The position numbers and the translations under genes are program-made. From an uncultured Ruminococcus sp. (lineage in GTDB: Bacteria > Bacillota > Clostridia > Oscillospirales > Acutalibacteraceae): a DNA stretch of 8,286 nt. Positions 1-4,978 of the stretch are shown in pieces; within the stretch, counting starts at the first letter, position 1, and every line of letters begins with the position of its first letter. The stretch covers positions 1-8,286 of the forward strand of contig CACYDY010000075.1 in the NCBI GenBank assembly GCA_902773245.1, given 5' to 3'. The notes beneath the pieces were generated by a model. It was given only the letters and a program-made list of their open reading frames with translations, had not been told where the DNA came from and searched no databases.

Positions 1-702
1 AAAGGAACAAAATACGGCTCGGATACAAGCGCCGTAATACAACCGAATTGTGTCGGAACTTATCAAGTAAAAGTATACGTTAAGGATAATACAGGCAAAT
101 CTGTGTACAAGCAAATGTCGCTGAAGGTTACGGAGTCAACACTTGTGAATAATTCAAAGCTTAGCGCATCGACAGTCACAGACGGAACAACGGTCACTGT
201 AACAGGAGCGGCAAGCAGCGGAGTTGCTCCGTATAAGTACGCATTTTATGTGAAATCGCCCGGTTCCTCAACTTGGAAGCTTAAGGGTACAAAATACGGC
301 TCGGATAAAAGCGCCGTAATACAGCCGAATTGTGTAGGAACTTATCAAATAAAAGTATACGTTAAGGATAACACAGGCAAAGCAGTACTCAAGCAGCTGT
401 CATTGAAGGTCACTGCGTCAACGCTTGCCAATAATTCAAAAGTAAGCGCGTCATCTGTAAAAACAGGAACGAAGGTTACCGTAACAGGAGCAGCAAGCGG
501 CGGAACATCTCCTTACAAGTATGCATTTTACGTAAAATCAGCGGGTTCGTCAACATGGAAATTGAAGGGCACCGCATACGGAACAGACAAGAGCGCCGAA
601 ATCATTCCGAGCAGTGTGGGAACTTATCAGGTGAAAGTAAATGTTAAGGACAACACAGGCAAGGTCGTAAGCAAGACTATGGATATCAAGGTTACTAAAT
701 AA
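1..702 (+). CDS. C-terminal part of a tandem-repeat, probably secreted or cell-surface protein (Y_Y_Y/Ig-like modules); 5' end outside window
   Basis: The frame is open from base 1 to the TAA at 700-702, giving 233 residues with no start inside the window, so the gene is cut by the window edge. The GTG at 103 is an internal Val codon within a repeat and not a true start. The protein consists of near-identical 94-residue modules: the end of one, one complete, and a final one. Each carries a Thr/Val-rich strand (TVTVTGAAS), a Tyr-rich strand (PYKYAFYVK), a GSSTWKLKGT turn and a GTYQVKVYVKDNTGK strand, joined by short T-x-STL-x-NNSK linkers. The composition (Ser, Thr, Gly, Lys and alternating hydrophobics) indicates all-beta, Ig-like folds. 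The spaced tyrosines resemble the triple-tyrosine family found in clostridial surface and cell-wall proteins; that assignment is by eye. No sortase motif or anchor follows the last module, so attachment or enzymatic domains would have to lie upstream. Specific function is unknown. Confidence 0.8.
   Translation, partial: KGTKYGSDTSAVIQPNCVGTYQVKVYVKDNTGKSVYKQMSLKVTESTLVNNSKLSASTVTDGTTVTVTGAASSGVAPYKYAFYVKSPGSSTWKLKGTKYGSDKSAVIQPNCVGTYQIKVYVKDNTGKAVLKQLSLKVTASTLANNSKVSASSVKTGTKVTVTGAASGGTSPYKYAFYVKSAGSSTWKLKGTAYGTDKSAEIIPSSVGTYQVKVNVKDNTGKVVSKTMDIKVTK
1..702 (+). repeat. Tandem in-frame repeat, 282-bp (94-codon) period
   Basis: The KGT-x-YG segment recurs at 1, 283 and 565, exactly 282 bp apart. 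Bases 1-99 and 283-381 differ at only about 7 positions by direct comparison, including synonymous sites. The last copy (from 565) is more diverged, for example IIPSS in place of IQPNC. The high DNA-level identity of the internal copies points to recent duplication or gene conversion, while the terminal copy is drifting. Confidence 0.85.
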
Positions 703-726
703 TTAGAATATATTGGATTTTTAATG

Positions 727-757
727 GAGTGTTTGGCAATTATTTTGTCAAACACTC
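727..757 (+). terminator. Hairpin downstream of the repeat-protein gene, probable terminator without a U-tract
   Basis: GAGTGTTTGGCA (727-738) pairs with TGTCAAACACTC (746-757) over 12 bp with one G-U wobble and a 7-nt AT loop, 24 bases after the stop codon. The wobble pairs only in the + strand transcript, which fits an RNA made from the upstream gene. The stem is followed by TGTGCTAATATG and not by a run of T, so it may act as an mRNA 3'-end stabiliser or a weak terminator. Confidence 0.55.
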
Positions 758-788
758 TGTGCTAATATGTAAAATTGAAGAATATAAT
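745..788 (+). promoter_or_regulatory. Possible promoter region for the MBL ribonuclease gene
   Basis: A perfect TATAAT lies at 783-788, but no convincing -35 sits 16-18 bp before it. Use of this -10 would give a leader of only about 14 nt before the TTG at 809. An alternative is TTGTCA (745-750, inside the right arm of the hairpin) with TAAAAT (770-775), but the 19-bp spacing is long. One of these probably drives the gene; the choice is not settled by the sequence. Confidence 0.3.
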
Positions 789-808
789 TATATGGGACGG
801 TGAGTATT

Positions 809-2407
809 TTGAAAATTAAGTTTTTGGGAGCGGCACATGAGGTCACAGGTTCGTGCACAATGATAAAAACTAACAGCTGCTGTTTACTGGTTGATTGCGG
901 AATGGAACAGGGAGCGGATATTTATGAGAATTGTGAACTTCCGGTTGACCCGTCGGAAATTGATTTTGTACTCTTGACTCACGCTCACATCGACCATTCG
1001 GGTAAGCTTCCGCTGCTTTATGCCAAAGGATTCAGCGGAAAAATTTACGCAACGGCAGCAACCACACGACTGTGCGGAATAATGCTCGTCGATTCGGCTC
1101 ATATTCAAGAAATGGAAGCGGAGTGGAAAAACAGAAAATCAAAACGTTCCGGAGGTCAGTTCTACGAACCGATGTATACATCACGTGAAGCCGAGGAATG
1201 TATGAACCTGTTTTCTTCATGCCGTTACAATGAGTGGATAAAAATAAACGATGAAGTAACCGTGCGTTACATTGACGCAGGACATCTTCTCGGTTCTGCT
1301 TCCATTGAAGTAAAAATCTCCGAGAACAATGTTGAGAAAACAATTCTTTTCTCAGGCGATGTGGGCAATATAAACCGACCTCTCATCAAGGATCCTCAAA
1401 AACCGGAATTTGCAGATTATGTTGTGATAGAATCAACCTATGGAAATCGCCTGCACGGTATGCGGCCTGATTATGTTGGCCAACTCACGACAGTAATTTA
1501 CAAAACATTTGAGCGTGGCGGAAATGTCGTGATCCCGTCGTTTGCAGTCGGCAGAACTCAGGAAATGCTTTATCTTATCAGAGAAATCAAATCTCAGGGT
1601 CTTTTAAAGAAATTCGGTAATTTTCCGGTTTGGGTAGACAGTCCTTTGGCTGTTGAAGCAACGGAGATATACAGCGAAGATATGTACGAATACTGTGACG
1701 AGGAAACAAGACAGTTTCTTAAAGCCGGCATAGATCCGCTCAAGTTTTCAAATCTTAATCTTTCCATTACCAGCGAAGATTCGGTAGCGATCAATAACGA
1801 TCCTACTCCTAAAATCATAATTTCCGCAAGCGGAATGTGCGAAGCCGGAAGAATACGTCATCACCTAAAGCATAACCTTTGGAGAAAAGATTCAACCATT
1901 CTTTTTGTAGGCTATCAGGCAGAAGGAACGTTAGGCCGAGTTTTGATCGAGGGAACAAAAACGGTGAAGCTCTTTGGTGAAGAAATTGCCGTCAATGCCG
2001 ATATTCAAACTATGGAAGGAATAAGCGGCCATGCGGATATGAATATGCTGCTCGACTGGTTGGGCAGTATTAAAAACAAACCCGAAATGGTTTTTGTAAA
2101 TCACGGACACGACACCGTATGCGATGAGTTTGCTCAAAGTATTGTCAGGAAATTATCAATACCTGCGACAGCACCCTATAACGGTGCAGAATACGATCTT
2201 GCTGAATTTAAATGCCTGGACTTTGGAAATACGGTCAGACTTAAAACTAAAGTCAACAAAAGGGCAAAGGCTGTATTTGAAAGGCTTGTTCAAGCAGGAC
2301 AGCGGCTGCTTGATGTTATTGATCAGAACAGAGGCTGTGCAAACAAAGATCTTGCAAAATTTGCCGATCAGATCAATGAACTGTGCAGCAAATGGGAAAG
2401 AAAATAG
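809..2407 (+). CDS. Metallo-beta-lactamase/beta-CASP ribonuclease family protein (CPSF73/Ysh1-like)
   Basis: The 532-residue protein has a two-part MBL fold with a beta-CASP insert. In order: HAHIDHSGK metal motif (residues 58-63), GHLLGSAS (His159), FSGDVG (Asp184), the beta-CASP segment starting at ESTYGNR (Glu208), PSFAVGRTQEM, SASGMCEAGRIRHHLKH, GYQAEGTLGR, GISGHAD (His408) and VNHGHD. All ligands expected for a two-zinc centre are present. The family includes CPSF73-like RNA endonucleases and exonucleases, so the likely role is cytoplasmic RNA processing or decay; the substrate is unknown. The C-terminal tail of about 50 residues is Lys-rich and helical. I prefer TTG at 809 because it gives the usual family N-terminus MKIKFLGAAHEVTGSC and has GGTGAG at 799-804 just upstream. 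An in-frame GTG at 800 would add three residues but lacks a well-placed ribosome binding site. The gene appears monocistronic, between the 727-757 hairpin and the 2600-2649 terminator. Confidence 0.93.
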   Translation: MKIKFLGAAHEVTGSCTMIKTNSCCLLVDCGMEQGADIYENCELPVDPSEIDFVLLTHAHIDHSGKLPLLYAKGFSGKIYATAATTRLCGIMLVDSAHIQEMEAEWKNRKSKRSGGQFYEPMYTSREAEECMNLFSSCRYNEWIKINDEVTVRYIDAGHLLGSASIEVKISENNVEKTILFSGDVGNINRPLIKDPQKPEFADYVVIESTYGNRLHGMRPDYVGQLTTVIYKTFERGGNVVIPSFAVGRTQEMLYLIREIKSQGLLKKFGNFPVWVDSPLAVEATEIYSEDMYEYCDEETRQFLKAGIDPLKFSNLNLSITSEDSVAINNDPTPKIIISASGMCEAGRIRHHLKHNLWRKDSTILFVGYQAEGTLGRVLIEGTKTVKLFGEEIAVNADIQTMEGISGHADMNMLLDWLGSIKNKPEMVFVNHGHDTVCDEFAQSIVRKLSIPATAPYNGAEYDLAEFKCLDFGNTVRLKTKVNKRAKAVFERLVQAGQRLLDVIDQNRGCANKDLAKFADQINELCSKWERK

Positions 2408-2454
2408 TAGGAAGTGTGAAGAAATAAATTTTTAATTTATGCTTAGGATAATTT

Positions 2455-2542
2455 GTTCTGAACAAGGCAAATTTTTGCAGGAATACTGCCGTACCCCAAG
2501 GGCACTTGGCGTATTTCAAGAAAATTTAACGCAGTTCAGGGC
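2455..2542 (+). other. Long interrupted inverted repeat; candidate structured RNA or dispersed intergenic repeat
   Basis: This stretch, 47 bases after the ribonuclease stop, folds on itself. GTTCTGAAC (2455-2463) pairs with GTTCAGGGC (2534-2542) over 9 bp including two G-U pairs. AAATTTT (2469-2475) pairs with AAAATTT (2521-2527). AATAC (2482-2486) pairs with GTATT (2511-2515). CCAAG (2496-2500) pairs with CTTGG (2505-2509) around a GGCA loop. Internal loops separate the stems. The two wobble pairs exist only in the + strand RNA, which suggests a 3'-UTR element or a small RNA ending at the 2600-2649 terminator. No credible coding frame covers it. It does not match an RNA class that I recognise. 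Confidence 0.5.
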
Positions 2543-2599
2543 AAATTAGACAAGCAGAAATGAAAAGTTGTTGATGAACAGTTCCTCGTTGAATAACAA

Positions 2600-2649
2600 T
2601 AAAAAAACACGCTGTAACCTCATTACAAAGGTAACAGCGTGTTTTTTTA
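2600..2649. terminator. Strong bidirectional intrinsic terminator between convergent genes
   Basis: ACACGCTGT (2607-2615) pairs with ACAGCGTGT (2634-2642). After one A-A mismatch the stem continues with ACCT (2617-2620) and AGGT (2629-2632), around the loop CATTACAA. The stem is flanked by A7 (2601-2607) and T7 (2642-2648), so it makes a GC-rich hairpin with a U-tract in either direction. It terminates the + strand ribonuclease transcript, including the 2455-2542 element, and the - strand spo0A transcript. Confidence 0.93.
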
Positions 2650-2694
2650 TTTCTGAGAATAGTATATACAATGACGGAACACTGAATATATATT

Positions 2695-3474
2695 TTACGA
2701 AACGGATTTTATCTGAAGTCTGAGTCTGTCGGAAATCATGGCAATAAATTCACTGTTAGTAGGCTTTCCTCTGCCGGTGTGAATAGTGTAGCCAAAATAA
2801 GAATTGAGTATTTCGATGTCGCCTCTGTCCCAGGCAACTTCAATGGCATGGCGGATAGCTCTTTCTACTCTCGAAGAAGTGGTATCGTACTTTTTCGCCA
2901 CGGCGGGGTAAAGCTTTTTGGTGACAGCGTTGATAATTTCGGGGGTTTCTACCGACATAATGATAGAATCTCTCAGGTAATGATAACCTTTGATGTGTGC
3001 CGGAACACCGATTTGATGAAGGATCTGCGTAACTATTACTTCCATTGAAACCGTGGGATCCTGTACAGTGTTAGCAATCGGGTTAATGTGAATGTTCTTG
3101 GTTCTGAAAAGTTCAATAATGCTTACTGCCAGGCTGTTTGTATTATAAGGCTTCAAAACAAAGTATGAGCCTCCGCAGTTCATGACTTCCTTTTGCAAAA
3201 CATCACTGTCAAATGATGACGCAACGATAAAAATCGGTTTTTCTTTCGGTTTAGTGTTTTCAAATAATTTGAGAACTCCGATAGCGTCGATACGTGTCAT
3301 GAACATATCGAGAATGACAACGTCCGGCTTAGTGATCTCAATTTGCTCCAGCACCGTATCTCCGTCTTTGCCGCAAAAGCTGACGCTGATACCCTTTGAG
3401 CTGAATGCAGCGACTTGCTCGGGGCTGAATGAATTGCTTTCCTCTGTTATCAACAACTTAATCTGATTTTCCAT
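2695..3474 (-). CDS. spo0A: Sporulation master response regulator Spo0A
   Basis: The 259-residue cytoplasmic protein has an N-terminal receiver domain (about 1-124) and a C-terminal Spo0A DNA-binding domain (about 142-259). The C-terminal part is nearly canonical: SRVERAIRHAIEVAWDRG (201-218) is the recognition helix region and GKPTNSEFIAMISDRLRL the closing helix. In known systems phosphorylated Spo0A binds 0A boxes to start sporulation. The receiver keeps the phosphoacceptor Asp56 (VVILD) and Lys108 (LKPY) but is otherwise divergent. The acidic pocket reads ITEES (Glu11-Glu12) where the norm is Asp-Asp, the switch Thr region reads IVASSFD, and the usual MP after the acceptor Asp is MT. GGAGG (complement of 3484-3488) lies 9 nt before the ATG. 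It sits directly downstream of spoIVB, the standard order in spore formers, and is closed by the 2600-2649 terminator. Confidence 0.97.
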   Translation of the reverse strand: MENQIKLLITEESNSFSPEQVAAFSSKGISVSFCGKDGDTVLEQIEITKPDVVILDMFMTRIDAIGVLKLFENTKPKEKPIFIVASSFDSDVLQKEVMNCGGSYFVLKPYNTNSLAVSIIELFRTKNIHINPIANTVQDPTVSMEVIVTQILHQIGVPAHIKGYHYLRDSIIMSVETPEIINAVTKKLYPAVAKKYDTTSSRVERAIRHAIEVAWDRGDIEILNSYFGYTIHTGRGKPTNSEFIAMISDRLRLQIKSVS

Positions 3475-3516
3475 GAATTTGTTCCTCCATATTGTTTAAT
3501 TTGGTTTGTTGTACAT

Positions 3517-3545
3517 ATATTACCACAAATTGGCAGAAATAGCAA
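3517..3545 (-). promoter_or_regulatory. Sigma-A-like promoter for spo0A
   Basis: Read on the - strand, TTGCTA (3545-3540) and TAATAT (3522-3517) are separated by exactly 17 bp; each matches the sigma-A consensus at 4 of 6 positions. Transcription would start near 3510, leaving a leader of about 35 nt that contains the GGAGG. spo0A may also be read from spoIVB, because no terminator lies between them. Confidence 0.45.
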
Positions 3546-3563
3546 TACTTAATTGATTATTTT

Positions 3564-3570
3564 TTCGTTA
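3564..3570 (-). promoter_or_regulatory. Near-match 0A box upstream of spo0A (possible autoregulation)
   Basis: TAACGAA on the - strand matches the Bacillus 0A-box core TGNCGAA at all fixed positions except the G. It lies about 18 bp upstream of the candidate -35, where an activator site would be expected. A single 7-bp near-match in AT-rich DNA can occur by chance. Confidence 0.25.
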
Positions 3571-3584
3571 TTTATCATTACAAT

Positions 3585-4811
3585 TTAGTAATTATTAAAT
3601 GATAATATTTGATTGTTATCGATTTGTTGAATCATATTCTGAGCAAAAATGCCATATCCCTTAGCGGAATTTGTAATTAAAACATGAGTTACCGCCCCCA
3701 CAAGTTTACCGTTTTGTAATATGGGACTTCCGCTCATTCCTTGAATAATTCCGCCGCTTTTTTCGAGAAGTCTGTTGTCTGTTGCCAGTATTTGTAAGTT
3801 TTTTGTCTTATTTTTTTCGTCATAGTTTACATCGGTTATTTCAATGTTGTAATATTTAGGTGATTCGTTGTCAAGAGTACAAAGAATCTGCGCTTTGCCT
3901 TTGTGAATGTCTTGTATTGCGGCAACCTCAATCGGCTCAAATTGTGATATATCGCAGTTCAGTTTTCCGTAAAGCCCCATGTTGTTGTTGACAACCGCAT
4001 TGCCGATAGAGTCATCGCTTGAAAAATATCCGTTAATGCTTCCGGGAATACCGTTTGATCCTTTTGTTATGCTGCTGATTTTTGCCGGAGTTATTTCGGC
4101 GCTTTCAAGCAAAAGCAGCTCCCCGGTGTCGCTGTCGCATATTCCGTGCCCGAGAGAAGCGAAGGCTCCGCTGTCGGGGTCGTAAAATGTCATCGTTCCG
4201 AGTCCTGCGCAGCTGTCTTTTATCCAAAGTCCGATTTTGTAACCATCGTCTGACATTACCGGTTTGATGGACGTGGATTTGCTCTCACCATGTCGGTCGT
4301 ATCGGATCTCCAGAGCGCTGCCGCTGCTTTGCTCGACGATCTGACGGACATCGTCGCAGCTTTGTATGCTGTTACCGTTGATATTTATAATTGTGTCGCC
4401 TGCTTCAAGTCCTGCTTCCTTTCCGGGATTGATTTTGTTCTGAGAATCATCAACCTGATTGCATGAAATTACACAAACCCCTTTGGTGTGGAATTTTATT
4501 CCGAAAAGAGTTCCGCACGGAACAACAAATTTTTTTGGCTGATTATGAACATTTACACTTTTTATGGGAATAATATTCATCAGCATTAATTCTCTGTTGG
4601 CATTTTTTTCGGTTAGCTCCGAATTAACCTTTATTTCTTTTTTCGATTGATTATTAAAAGTGATTGTGATAAAATTATTAAAAGAAATATTTTCATTATT
4701 ATATGAAGTGATTTCATTGGGATAACTGTTTCGGGATTCAATGCAAATGCCAAAAATGCACACGCATATTACAGAAAGGATAATCGAAATGCTTTTTATA
4801 AAATTTCGCAA
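3585..4811 (-). CDS. spoIVB: SpoIVB peptidase (S55 serine protease with PDZ domain)
   Basis: The 408-residue protein, close to the usual length, has an N-terminal membrane or signal segment (about 5-24), a PDZ domain (about 105-185; LEAGDTIININGNSI), and an S55 peptidase domain. The candidate triad is visible: His222 in ASLGHGICD, Asp345 in ATDNRLLEKSGG and Ser360 in IIQGMSGSPI. In Bacillus the forespore secretes SpoIVB into the intermembrane space, where it cleaves SpoIVFA and so releases SpoIVFB to process pro-sigma-K. The start is TTG (complement of 4809-4811), supported by AAGGTG (complement of 4817-4822) placed 5 nt upstream; no ATG in frame does better. spo0A follows 110 bp downstream on the same strand. 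Upstream, recN, often the next gene in other Firmicutes, is absent; a divergent P-type ATPase gene is there instead. Confidence 0.96.
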   Translation of the reverse strand: MRNFIKSISIILSVICVCIFGICIESRNSYPNEITSYNNENISFNNFITITFNNQSKKEIKVNSELTEKNANRELMLMNIIPIKSVNVHNQPKKFVVPCGTLFGIKFHTKGVCVISCNQVDDSQNKINPGKEAGLEAGDTIININGNSIQSCDDVRQIVEQSSGSALEIRYDRHGESKSTSIKPVMSDDGYKIGLWIKDSCAGLGTMTFYDPDSGAFASLGHGICDSDTGELLLLESAEITPAKISSITKGSNGIPGSINGYFSSDDSIGNAVVNNNMGLYGKLNCDISQFEPIEVAAIQDIHKGKAQILCTLDNESPKYYNIEITDVNYDEKNKTKNLQILATDNRLLEKSGGIIQGMSGSPILQNGKLVGAVTHVLITNSAKGYGIFAQNMIQQIDNNQILSFNNY

Positions 4812-4836
4812 AATTTCACCTTCTTCCTTGTTTTAT

Positions 4837-4864
4837 TATCATTTGCAGATCGGACTGTTTATAA
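4837..4864 (-). promoter_or_regulatory. Weak sigma-G-like promoter candidate for spoIVB
   Basis: On the - strand TTATA (4864-4860) and AATGATA (4843-4837) are separated by 16 bp. They resemble the forespore sigma-G elements (GnATR and CATnnTA) with one mismatch in the fixed bases of each. spoIVB is sigma-G-controlled in Bacillus, which is why I looked for this; the match alone is weak. Confidence 0.25.
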
Positions 4865-4888
4865 CATTGGAAAATATATAACGAACCA

Positions 4889-4922
4889 TGATCAAATAAA
4901 AGTGCTTTTGCACACGAGATCA
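4889..4922. repeat. Nested inverted repeat in the spoIVB/ATPase divergent spacer
   Basis: TGATC (4889-4893) is mirrored by GATCA (4918-4922). Inside it GTGC (4902-4905) is mirrored by GCAC (4910-4913) around a TTTT loop. The arms are short and separated by unpaired AT-rich bases. The element could be an operator for either divergent gene or chance. The rest of the 167-bp spacer (4812-4978) holds only promoter-like AT-rich sequence. Confidence 0.35.
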
Positions 4923-4978
4923 GACTTCTTAGAGAATTGCTTGTCGGTTAATAATCTTATATAAAAAGCAGGTGAATA

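Noticed and set aside
103..702. A complete small gene starting at the GTG at 103
   Set aside because: The frame is open upstream to base 1 and the sequence before 103 is an evident copy of the internal repeat, so 103 lies inside a longer gene.
2124..2435. Overlapping + strand frame of 103 codons across the end of the ribonuclease gene
   Set aside because: It overlaps the conserved ribonuclease C-terminus in another frame, has no ribosome binding site and no recognisable domain.
4941..4948. TTGTCGGT upstream of the ATPase as a 0A box
   Set aside because: It lacks the AA of the TGTCGAA core, and similar strings (for example TTGTCGATA near 5257) occur inside coding sequence, so it has no support.
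4937..4965. TTGCTT-17-TATAAA as the promoter of the P-type ATPase gene
   Set aside because: The -10 is good, but transcription would start at about 4972, inside the ribosome binding site AGGTGA at 4970-4975, and the -35 matches only three bases.
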